A stretch of 64,000 nt of DNA from Pseudocitrobacter faecalis (GTDB taxonomy: Bacteria; Pseudomonadota; Gammaproteobacteria; Enterobacterales; Enterobacteriaceae): positions 1 through 64,000 of the forward strand of contig QNRL01000003.1 of NCBI GenBank assembly GCA_003315335.1, read 5' to 3'. Shown piece after piece: positions 47,716 through 55,041 of this stretch (positions within the stretch are counted from its first letter, which is position 1; each line of letters opens with the position of its first letter). Made by a program: the position numbers and the translations under genes. Below the pieces are notes generated by a model. It was not told the origin of the DNA. It saw only the letters and a program-made list of their open reading frames with translations, and made no database searches.

Positions 47716-48654
47716 CTAATCGCCTAACCGAATTACCTGACCACCCAACCATTCTTGTTTATACATTAACTGTCTAACAAATTCATAACCCATGCCTACA
47801 AAACCATTACTTTTATCAGGTACAGAATCCGTTAAATTAACCAACTCAACAATAGCGTGTTTTTTGCATATTGCTGTAGTTACTTTATGTAAGGCATCCA
47901 GTCTGCGCCTGCTTGACCTTGCTTTTATGCTATCAATTTTCTTTTTAGTTTTTAGCCAATTACTGCTGTTTTTTACTTTTCTGCCTAGTGTATTATTAAG
48001 GTTCCTTAGTTTTTTATTACCTTCCATGCTGGTAAATTGCTCGACCAGGCTCTCATTCGATGTAATTTGCACAATACATTCATTATTTAGCAAAATTTTG
48101 GCTTTGCTAAATGATGGATGAACGGGTTCAGGAACAACTGCTTCTGTATTAAAACTTATATACCATTTATCAAGCTTTCTTGAAATAGTAACGTTCTTTA
48201 ATACCCCTGTTATCTCTCGGCTTTTGCGATACTTAACCCACCCTAGTTTGGGTAATGATACCAAATGTTTTTCTTGATCCAGCCTGACTCTTTGGCATGG
48301 CACTCTAAAAGAATCATTACGACCTTTCTTTTTTAATCGAGGGTACTGTGATTTTCCCGAAAAGAAATTTTTAAACGCTTTATCCAGATCCCTTAATGAT
48401 TGTTGCAAGCACTGAGATGGAGCTATTTTTAGCCATGCAAGGCACTCTTCATTTTTCCAATTAACTAATTCTGACGCCAGTTGGTTGTAGTTTAAGAATT
48501 TCCCACCCGAATCATAATTCTCATTAATAAGAGCGAGTCCTTTATTGTATACAAATCGACAGGAACCTGCGAAAAATAAAAATTCATTGATATGATTTTT
48601 ATTCGGCTCAAGCAAAAATTTAAACGCCTGTTTCTTAATCACAAGAGGACCCAT
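47716..48654 (-). CDS. tldR: TldR: TnpB-like nuclease-dead RNA-guided repressor
   Basis: 312-residue TnpB (IS605 OrfB) derivative. The N-terminal TnpB domain is intact: KKQAFKFLLEP, GSCRFVYNKGLAL (30-42), QSLRDLDKAFKNFFSG, YPRLKKKGRNDSFRVP (104-119), KLGWVKYRKSREITG. The RuvC catalytic residues are lost: where active TnpB has GIDLG this protein has KILLN (186-190, Asp to Leu); the EDL region reads ELVNL (270-274, Glu displaced or replaced); and the chain stops at RLGD after MYKQEWLGGQVI, so the zinc finger and the third catalytic Asp are missing. It cannot be a nuclease. It lies 137 bp downstream of a prophage flagellin gene, same strand, with a guide RNA after it. This is the fliC-associated TldR arrangement described in Enterobacteriaceae prophages. 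Confidence 0.9.
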   Translation of the reverse strand: MGPLVIKKQAFKFLLEPNKNHINEFLFFAGSCRFVYNKGLALINENYDSGGKFLNYNQLASELVNWKNEECLAWLKIAPSQCLQQSLRDLDKAFKNFFSGKSQYPRLKKKGRNDSFRVPCQRVRLDQEKHLVSLPKLGWVKYRKSREITGVLKNVTISRKLDKWYISFNTEAVVPEPVHPSFSKAKILLNNECIVQITSNESLVEQFTSMEGNKKLRNLNNTLGRKVKNSSNWLKTKKKIDSIKARSSRRRLDALHKVTTAICKKHAIVELVNLTDSVPDKSNGFVGMGYEFVRQLMYKQEWLGGQVIRLGD

Positions 48655-48702
48655 ACACGCTCAATTTGGAAAATACAATTTTAAATTATGATCGGCTTTT
48701 TT

Positions 48703-48745
48703 ATCGAATGAATATGACGTCTATTTTCAGCTATATTCATTCGAT
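48703..48745. repeat. Perfect 13-bp inverted repeat between fliC and tldR
   Basis: ATCGAATGAATAT (48703-48715) and ATATTCATTCGAT (48733-48745) form a hairpin with a 17-base loop, followed on the minus strand by AAAAAAG and not by T residues. It sits just after the flagellin terminator and before tldR. It may be an mRNA processing structure or the scar of a former transposon end. Confidence 0.7.
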
Positions 48746-48775
48746 TAAAAAGCCCTGCATGTGCAGAGCTTTACG
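48746..48775 (-). terminator. Terminator after the prophage flagellin gene
   Basis: Minus-strand hairpin AGCTCTGCACATGCAGGGCT followed by TTTTTAAT, 20 bp after the flagellin stop. Partial readthrough could supply tldR and guide-RNA transcription. Confidence 0.85.
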
Positions 48776-48791
48776 GTTCAGTAGTGCAAAA

Positions 48792-50825
48792 TTAGCCCTG
48801 CAGCAGAGACAGAACCTGCTGAGGAACCTGGTTAGCTTTAGCCAACACGGAGTTACCGGCCTGCTGGATGATCTGCGCTTTAGACATATTTGACACTTCG
48901 GTCGCATAGTCGGCGTCCTGAATACGGGACTGCGCTTCAGACAAGTTGGTGGTGGTGTTGTTCAGGTTGGTGACCGCAGAATCCAGACGGTTCTGTACAG
49001 CACCCAGTGAAGAACGGAATTTGTCGATCTGGCTGATTGCATCGTCCAGTGCTTTCAGTGGATCGGCAGTAGAGGTGGATGCGGTAGATTCTTCAGAAGT
49101 CAATTTCCCATCAGCAGTTTCATAAATGGTACCGCCAGTGCTGTTGGTGATAGCACCATTGCTTTGTGCATAAAGAGTTTTAGTAGCGGTATCGGTAAAT
49201 GCACCGTTATCACCTACGAAAACATCATTACCACCTGTTTGTACATCGCCAGAAGCATCCACAGCATAAGCGGTGGAAACTGTGCCTACTTTAATATTTG
49301 CAGTAAACGCCTGACCATCAGTAACATTTGCCATAGCGTCAGCGCTAATGTGTGCACCAGTAACCTCAACGACCGATTTTTCAGCTGTAAAGGTAGTATT
49401 GCCTGTACCCCCAATGGAATCATAAACTTTGCCTGCATCTGCACCTGAAGTAACGGTGAGAGTCGAGGCCACGGCACCACCCGAAGCATCATTTGCAGCC
49501 AATGAATCTAACGTTGCGGCAGTGTTACCTGTATCGGTAGTGGTGAGCGCGCCAGTAGTATTATCTAAGTATAAAGCTGCGCCAGCTGCATCAGAGATCG
49601 TACCATCAGCTGCAACTTTAACTGCGGTAGGTGTACCGCCAATATTAATTGAAGCATCAAAAGCGCCATGCGCCGTGATAGTAGAAGTATTTACCTGTTG
49701 TGTTGTTGGAACATGGTTCCCAGTATATTTCACTTCCATGCCAGATGCCGCACCGGAAGTTACTTTAATTGATGTATCGACTTTAGCGCCGGTGTCTTTA
49801 TTGGTGTTAGAAGTTAAACCATCCCATGTTGCTTCAGCATCGCTGCCAGCATTAGTTTTGGTCAGGTTACCCTGCTTATCTAAATACAGTTTGGCGTTAT
49901 CATCCGCAGCGGTAATTTTACCATCCTGGGAGATATTAACTTTCTGCACTTTACCACCAATGGTCACCGTGGCCTGAGAGACATCCCCCGCTCCTGGATT
50001 GATAACACTCAGCGCTTTCGATGTATCAACACTAGTTGCGTCAAAGCTGTATGATTTGGTCGCGGAATTGTATGTGTATGTAGTAGCGGCAGCATCTAAA
50101 CCGTTTGCTGTACCACCAAACCCAGTGATAGTTGAGCCATCAGTGATCTGTGCCAGCACATTTGATGCTTTTGCAGCAGCATTCCCTTCATCATTAGTGT
50201 AGACAGTAACGCCGTTAGCATCAGTATTACCAGCTTTATAACCTGCAAGCTTCAGATCGTCGGCCGTTGCTTTAGTATTGGCTACTTCACCTTTACCGTT
50301 TACATTAAACCCAGTCAGGTTTAGCGTAGAGGAGTCGATTTTCTTCAGGTCGATAGAGATAGTCTGCCCATCATTCGCACCAACCTGAATTTTCATGGTA
50401 CCGTCTTTAGCCAGAACGTTTACGCCATTGAACTGGGTCTGACCGGAAACGCGATCTATTTCGTCTAAACGAGATTTGATCTCGTCTTGGATGGAGTCCA
50501 AGTCTGATTCGGAATTGGTGCCGGTGGTCGCCTGAACGGTCAGTTCACGCACACGCTGTAAGTTGTTGTTGATCTCGGATAGCGCGCCCTCGGTGGTCTG
50601 TGCCAGAGATATACCGTCGTTGGCATTACGCGCCGCCTGGGTCAAGCCTTTGATATTGGAGGTGAAGCGGTTAGCTATTGCCTGTCCTGCTGCATCATCT
50701 TTGGCGCTGTTAATACGCAGGCCGGAAGAGAGGCGTTCGATTGAGGTAGACAGCGCGGACTGGTTTTTGTTGATGTTATTCTGAGTGATCAGCGAGAGGC
50801 TGTTGGTATTAATAACTTGTGCCAT
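48792..50825 (-). CDS. fliC: Prophage-encoded flagellin (FliC-type)
   Basis: 677-residue flagellin, larger than most enterobacterial FliC (about 500). The conserved D0/D1 ends are complete: MAQVINTNSLSLITQNNINK at the N terminus, DEIDRVSGQTQFNGVNVLAK (about 120-140), and LDDAISQIDKFRSSLGAVQN to VPQQVLSLLQG at the C terminus. The surface-exposed middle (about 175-590) is Ala/Thr/Asp-rich with repeated units of the type TVTIGGKVQKVNISQDGKI. No other flagellar gene is near. It is preceded by a perfect sigma-28 promoter, so it is expressed by the host flagellar hierarchy. Its neighbour tldR suggests it replaces host flagellin, changing the H antigen and flagellotropic-phage receptor. Confidence 0.96.
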   Translation of the reverse strand: MAQVINTNSLSLITQNNINKNQSALSTSIERLSSGLRINSAKDDAAGQAIANRFTSNIKGLTQAARNANDGISLAQTTEGALSEINNNLQRVRELTVQATTGTNSESDLDSIQDEIKSRLDEIDRVSGQTQFNGVNVLAKDGTMKIQVGANDGQTISIDLKKIDSSTLNLTGFNVNGKGEVANTKATADDLKLAGYKAGNTDANGVTVYTNDEGNAAAKASNVLAQITDGSTITGFGGTANGLDAAATTYTYNSATKSYSFDATSVDTSKALSVINPGAGDVSQATVTIGGKVQKVNISQDGKITAADDNAKLYLDKQGNLTKTNAGSDAEATWDGLTSNTNKDTGAKVDTSIKVTSGAASGMEVKYTGNHVPTTQQVNTSTITAHGAFDASINIGGTPTAVKVAADGTISDAAGAALYLDNTTGALTTTDTGNTAATLDSLAANDASGGAVASTLTVTSGADAGKVYDSIGGTGNTTFTAEKSVVEVTGAHISADAMANVTDGQAFTANIKVGTVSTAYAVDASGDVQTGGNDVFVGDNGAFTDTATKTLYAQSNGAITNSTGGTIYETADGKLTSEESTASTSTADPLKALDDAISQIDKFRSSLGAVQNRLDSAVTNLNNTTTNLSEAQSRIQDADYATEVSNMSKAQIIQQAGNSVLAKANQVPQQVLSLLQG

Positions 50826-50900
50826 GGTTACAATTCCTGTTTGACTGGTCGTAATAAAAATTTACGGCATCCACCTGTAGGCTCTGGGCCGTTAAATTTA

Positions 50901-50927
50901 CTATCGGCAAGCCCTTCCGAATCTTTA
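50901..50927 (-). promoter_or_regulatory. sigma-28 (FliA) promoter of the prophage flagellin
   Basis: Minus strand TAAA (50927-50924), exactly 15 bp, then GCCGATAG (50908-50901), matching TAAA-N15-GCCGATAA in 11 of 12 positions, about 75 bp upstream of the flagellin start codon. The base after the -10 makes CGATAGT, so the GTTAT motif (reverse of ATAAC) present at usual sigma-28 fliC promoters is absent. The spacer does not resemble the guide. Confidence 0.93.
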
Positions 50928-51286
50928 GAGGAAAATGGCAAAATTAAAAGGAGTAATTTACGTATTGTCTGACCCCAACAATTTTAAAACATAGATGAAT
51001 TTGTATTACAACACTCCATTCTGGTTGTAGATCATGAAGGTTTACGCTTGGTTCTAGTTCGGCGAGTTACCTCAGAACCTTGCTACATGGCACTCGTCCA
51101 CTAGTTAAAGTTCTTTAAATCTGCGTCAACTGACCGTCATCATCAGCATGACAAAGCCCTAGTCAAAACCGTAGGGTACCTGATAGTGGCGCGAAAGAGA
51201 CCTTCCATATTTATTCTGCTTGACTTATCTCTTACACTCTCTGTGTATATGGTGATTTAAACACCCTACCCACGCCATCTTCAGAC
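50928..51286. other. Intergenic region upstream of the prophage flagellin
   Basis: About 360 bp with no convincing gene, promoter or repeat that I can identify. Confidence 0.5.
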
Positions 51287-51445
51287 ATGCTCACCTTCGC
51301 CGTAATTAGAGAAGAGCAGGAGTTATCCGACTACTTTCTGATGATCCACAAAGATGGGAGATGGGGTCTGGCTACCGCACGATTATTCAAAGAACCGGCT
51401 GAAGCCATCAGTACGGCAACCAAAATCGCGCAAAATATGTGGTGA
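51287..51445 (+). CDS. Small hypothetical protein, 52 residues
   Basis: Open frame MLTFAVIREEQELSDYFLM ending ATKIAQNMW, no recognised domain; hydrophilic, no signal peptide. It resembles a short phage cargo ORF or the tail of a longer one. Codon use looks plausible, but no good ribosome-binding site is visible. Orientation is opposite to the flagellin gene. Confidence 0.35.
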   Translation: MLTFAVIREEQELSDYFLMIHKDGRWGLATARLFKEPAEAISTATKIAQNMW

Positions 51446-51523
51446 GCGCATTATAAACTTATACAGTTTCTGCCCGAGCCAAGGCATGAACACCAGCCCC
51501 TCTGCCGCCGCCTGTTCTTACAT

Positions 51524-51748
51524 ATGATGGGCGACGGTATCCTTTACTCTCCGTTAGCAACTACTATACTCATTTTTTCAATTGTGAACATTTACGTTTT
51601 CAAAGAGTCAAATAAGGACACTAATCAGATAGGACTCACAATGACAATATTTATAATCGGTTCAGCCATGGCAGTAACTCTTGGTTTAATGGTATTTAGC
51701 CTGGCAAAAATTTGGGTCAGCACATCGAATAACCCGGACAAGTGGTAG
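51524..51748 (+). CDS. Small predicted membrane protein, 74 residues
   Basis: Two hydrophobic segments (LATTILIFSIVNIYVF, residues about 11-26, and IFIIGSAMAVTLGLMVFSLA, about 43-62) separated by a polar loop ESNKDTNQ. No family recognised. AT-rich, on the plus strand between the flagellin cargo and the recombinase remnants. Two-helix membrane proteins of this size in prophages can be holin-like or superinfection-exclusion factors, but nothing specific supports either. No strong ribosome-binding site. Confidence 0.4.
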   Translation: MMGDGILYSPLATTILIFSIVNIYVFKESNKDTNQIGLTMTIFIIGSAMAVTLGLMVFSLAKIWVSTSNNPDKW

Positions 51749-51840
51749 CGTATATAGACCTCCTGAATCTAAAACACTCCGAATTTATATACTGACCGAA
51801 TAAGTACCAATCGGAGCATTGCAGTTAGTAACGACGTTAA

Positions 51841-52293
51841 CTATGACTGTACTTGTTTCGCGCTGCTACTGCTCACTATCTTATGAGTGATTCCTGTCGC
51901 AGATTTCTTGATTGCACTATTAAAGGCAATGATTGTTACAGGTTTTTTTGCTGTACCGACCCTGTTTGAGTGACTCTGAAAAATATAAATATCCTCAGGG
52001 TTATTCTTCCTTCGTCTGTATATAATTTTCCGTATATTTTCAGGTATTTCTATAATTCTCCGGCCACCATCTCTACCATGTTCAATAAACAGTCGAGCCC
52101 CTTTGACCGAAGAATAGCGTAGACCAATCAATTCGCCTATACCAATTGGCAGATCGCTCAGACAAATCCACAGATCTGCCCATGTGTCACTAACTCGTCT
52201 CAGGGACTCATAGATGGCAGAAAATTCAGATAAGGTGAGCATAAAGTTAGCAAGTAAGCGAGGTCTAAGGTTTGTCTTATAGTAACTGCTCAA
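51841..52293 (-). pseudogene. Tyrosine recombinase (integrase) remnant
   Basis: 150 residues resembling the first half of a tyrosine recombinase catalytic domain: DLPIGIGELIGLRYSSVKG aligns with the usual GLRiGEllaLrwsdv box, but the catalytic Arg is replaced by Gly. The HxxR and Tyr motifs are missing because the frame ends at SSSSAKQVQS. It cannot be catalytic. Located between the flagellin/TldR cargo and the invertase; probably debris of phage mosaicism. Confidence 0.6.
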
Positions 52294-52413
52294 TTACAAA
52301 AGTTAAAGCTAAAGAAGTATTACGGGGAAATCAATTAACTCTGCATTCTTTTACCCCATTTATCAAGCCTCATAAATCCATTCACTGAAAATTAACAACC
52401 TAGCCTGCGCCCA

Positions 52414-52854
52414 CTATTCAGGTGATAACTTAGGTCTACACCCGCCGATACGCCCTTTCGCTCTCGCAGCAGCCAAACCTGCTCGGGTACGCTCGACAAT
52501 TAATTCACGTTCCATTTCAGCCAGCGCAGACATTATGTGGAAGATAAACCGCCCCATCGGGCTAGAGGTATCAATACTGTCCGTGAGACTCTTAAAGTGA
52601 ATACCGCGCTGGCGTAGTTCGTCTACCAGCAGCACCAAATTACGCATACTGCGACCGAGGCGATCCAATTTCCAAACCACAAGGGTATCGCCCTCCTGAA
52701 GGGTACGTAACAACCTTTTAAGTGCTGGACGATTCGCCACAGTTCCGCTCATTTTTTCTTCAAATATCTGCTCACATCCTGCGCGTTCTAAAGCATTTCT
52801 TTGAAGGTCTGTATTTTGGTCATTTGTTGACACCCTGACATAGCCAATTTGCAT
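52414..52854 (-). CDS. Serine DNA invertase (Gin/Hin/Pin family), C-terminally truncated
   Basis: Would catalyse inversion of the adjacent tail-fibre segment. The resolvase catalytic domain is complete: MQIGYVRVSTNDQNTDLQRN with nucleophile Ser9, KLDRLGRSMRNL (62-73), the long E helix SPMGRFIFHIMSALAEMERE (about 98-117). The protein stops at RPKLSPE after 146 residues, where Gin-type enzymes (about 190) continue into a helix-turn-helix. The next codons (TAG, then WAQARLL) look like an amber change in an original Gln-Trp-Ala-Gln context, followed by more decay. Without the HTH it should not bind its sites. It starts 66 bp from the left crossover site, the usual position, and the gene's 5' end is where Fis enhancers normally lie. 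Confidence 0.9.
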   Translation of the reverse strand: MQIGYVRVSTNDQNTDLQRNALERAGCEQIFEEKMSGTVANRPALKRLLRTLQEGDTLVVWKLDRLGRSMRNLVLLVDELRQRGIHFKSLTDSIDTSSPMGRFIFHIMSALAEMERELIVERTRAGLAAARAKGRIGGCRPKLSPE

Positions 52855-52919
52855 GTTTTTTCACCGTCTTTTTTCTTCCAAAAATCTTGCGACGGTATCG
52901 ATCATCATTCAGAACGGCA

Positions 52920-52945
52920 ACCTATAAAACGTCGGTTTAGGAAGT
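52920..52945. repeat. Left gix-like crossover site
   Basis: Core AAACG-TC-GGTTT, with TAGGAAG on the right arm. On the minus strand it reads CTTCCTAAACCGACGTTTTA, matching the Mu gix core AAACCGAGGTTT with one change. Inverted relative to the right site and with the same central dinucleotide. Confidence 0.8.
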
Positions 52946-53728
52946 AGCGCTACACGCAATGCTTACAGCACATCCGGAGATATTCTTTCTGTAAGTGATT
53001 TTGGCATTGGATGCACTGTGAATAATCCAATACCTCTTGCTGGAACAGGTGTACTGCAAGAACATTACTCGACTGGTTTTTTCCGCCAGAATGGAACCTC
53101 TGGTTATGGGCTGTTTGCTGGTATCGGTGGAGGCACTCACTATAATCTAGGCAGCGTAGCATCAGTGATGTCGTACGTGAACTACACAAGAAACACAATG
53201 CAAGTAGCAAAAAATGTTGCAGGCGATATTTATGTCTATGAAATGTATGGAACCGGCAACACAACTAAATCCAGTGACGGTACACTCAAAGCGGCCTCGC
53301 CTGTCGCTCGCATAATTCATAGCCAGGAGGAATGTCAACGATCAGATATTGATGAACCGGGCTTTGAATGGTGCGGTTGTGGCACGGCGAATGCCGAAGC
53401 AGAGGGTATCAATGTTTTAAGGCAGGATACGGGAGTTTACCTGCTATCTGGTGCTGCTGGCTTAGCCTCCGAAGGGTGGCAACTTTTGGCACCGATGGAC
53501 CCCGGTGGCATGGGGGAACTAGGAGTTGTCGAGGCTGAAGAAACTGAAAGCGGTAATATTATAATCCGCCTTTACAGGCGAAAATACATGCTCAGTGATG
53601 AAGGCGAAATAGTGAAAATAAAAGGCGAGCCCATCGACGTTCCGCCAAATAGCTGGATCGATGTCCGCCTTGATATGCCTGAAGACTCAATTTTTAATCA
53701 GAAATCACTTCGCATTTCTCAGGTATAG
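52932..53728 (+). CDS. Silent alternative tail-fibre C-terminal cassette
   Basis: Reading starts without its own start codon at the crossover site (NVGLGSSATRNAYSTSGD) and runs about 265 residues. The receptor-binding part (about 30-110) differs from the expressed version. From TTKSSDGTLKAASPVARI onward it shares a conserved terminal domain with the expressed fibre (GEPIDVPPNSWIDVRLDMPE here, GEPIDIPKDQFISVRVEMSE there). An internal ATG at 53018 exists, but no promoter is seen; it is a cassette awaiting inversion. It overlaps the end of the expressed fibre by 35 bp on the opposite strand. Confidence 0.82.
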
Positions 53729-54463
53729 CTTTCTGTTTCTGATTCCAGATGCTGCTCTCAGACATTTCAACTCGCACGCTAATGAACTGGTCTTTCGGAA
53801 TATCGATAGGTTCACCATTGGAGAGACCAGTAATTTCGTTACGAGCGAATGCTGGCGCAGCCGGGTGCGTTCTGTGATAAGTTTTTACCAGAATTGATCC
53901 ATCGGCATTCACTTCGTAATCGAGCCAGATCAAGGGTTGCTTATTGCGATCAGTAGGGATATCAAAACCGCCATCTATGCCACACCATGCAGCGTCAGCG
54001 TTCAGGCCAGTGCAGCCCTCAATCAAATATTCTCCAGTTTCCAAGCGTGTAACGATACAACCTTCTGATTCATCATTTAATTCATATGAGCCATCAGCAA
54101 ATATTTGCACTATCGGAGACGCCGCTTTCAGCGTTCCATCAGAGGCTTTCGTTGTATTTGCGGTTGTGTAGGCTTCTGCCCATGATTTTGTATCGCCCTG
54201 TGTCGACTGAAAAAAGACTCTCGGAAATGCTGCATAGCGAATTGCTATTCCAACATTATATGTTGGCGAAATTGCGTTATGAATATGTCCATACCCATAT
54301 ACTGGCTCCGGGTTAAAGCTATTACCTGAAGACATCCATGAAAAGCCACCCTTGTCCCTGTCATAATTTTGCGTAGATTGAGTTCCTAGGCCAAATGCCC
54401 CGACAATCATGACGTTCCCTCCCGCAGTTCCAGCATCCCTTGTAGCACTACTTCCTAAACCGA
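52932..54463. other. Predicted invertible tail-fibre segment (about 1.53 kb)
   Basis: Bounded by two inverted gix-like sites and containing two converging coding 3' ends that both start, inside the site, with the same reading (GLGSSATR). Inversion would join the constant fibre N terminus to the alternative end in frame. Same logic as the Mu G and P1 C segments, but without tail-assembly chaperone genes. Confidence 0.82.
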
Positions 54464-54968
54464 GGTTTGTGCGAGCGTCTGCGGCTGTCTTTGCGCCCGT
54501 TCCCCCCTGGGCAATGCTCAGTGCTGTAGTTAACCCTTTCAGCTCTGTGATATCGCTGTTTGCCCCTTTCCGGGCGAGGCCACCGATGGCTGGAATGCTG
54601 AGGCTGGTGCCGTTGATTGTCACAGTGACAAGCTGGTTCGCTGAGGTGCTGGCGAACGTCTCCCATGCTCCAATGTTCTCGTCATACTCGTTAATGAGCT
54701 GCGACATACTTTGCGCCAGGCCATCGACGGAGAGGCTGTCGGTAACGAGGATGCCGTACTTCTGTCCGCTCAGTGCCGGTGAAGCAGCCGGGGTAACGGT
54801 TAACGATGTGCCACTGTTGATAGCGGTAATCTGAAACATCTGGACCGGGTTAGAGAGCACAATAATGGTCTGGCTCACGCGAATCTGGCTCGCCGCTGCT
54901 GTCCAGTTCGTCCCGGTGCCGGTTGCGGTATTCCCGTTGATGCTGATGGTTCCGGTGTTATAAATCAT
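53694..54968 (-). CDS. Tail fibre protein, expressed orientation
   Basis: 424-residue host-recognition fibre. The N-terminal constant part (about 1-168) includes GTNWTAAASQIRVSQT, and the baseplate-side region ends ALSIAQGGTGAKTAADARTN. The crossover site encodes LGLGSSATR. The variable receptor-binding part then runs to about 275, followed by a terminal domain starting TTKASDGTLKAASPIVQIF. The start at 54968 is chosen because GGAGAAAAT precedes it; five codons upstream are open. Lies downstream of J and two small tail genes behind a terminator, so it has its own transcription or readthrough. Confidence 0.88.
   Translation of the reverse strand: MIYNTGTISINGNTATGTGTNWTAAASQIRVSQTIIVLSNPVQMFQITAINSGTSLTVTPAASPALSGQKYGILVTDSLSVDGLAQSMSQLINEYDENIGAWETFASTSANQLVTVTINGTSLSIPAIGGLARKGANSDITELKGLTTALSIAQGGTGAKTAADARTNLGLGSSATRDAGTAGGNVMIVGAFGLGTQSTQNYDRDKGGFSWMSSGNSFNPEPVYGYGHIHNAISPTYNVGIAIRYAAFPRVFFQSTQGDTKSWAEAYTTANTTKASDGTLKAASPIVQIFADGSYELNDESEGCIVTRLETGEYLIEGCTGLNADAAWCGIDGGFDIPTDRNKQPLIWLDYEVNADGSILVKTYHRTHPAAPAFARNEITGLSNGEPIDIPKDQFISVRVEMSESSIWNQKQKAIPEKCEVISD
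54450..54475. repeat. Right gix-like crossover site
   Basis: CTTCCTAAACCGAGGTTTGT: perfect dyad core AAACC-GA-GGTTT identical to the Mu gix core. Lies inside the tail-fibre gene at codons TNLGLGSS. Confidence 0.85.
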
Positions 54969-54984
54969 ATTTTCTCCAGGCATA

Positions 54985-55009
54985 AAAAAAACCCGCCGGA
55001 GCGGGTTTG
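54985..55009 (-). terminator. Terminator upstream of the tail fibre gene
   Basis: Minus-strand hairpin AAACCCGCTCCGGCGGGTTT followed by T run, between the 213-residue tail gene and the fibre gene. Confidence 0.88.
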
Positions 55010-55041
55010 AAGTTTAATAAATGTTTGAACCGACTATATCG

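Noticed and set aside
47716-48654. An active IS605-type transposon with TnpB nuclease
   Set aside because: No TnpA gene is present, the RuvC acidic residues and the zinc finger are missing, and the gene is linked to a prophage flagellin with a guide facing a flagellin-like promoter. It is better read as a domesticated repressor.
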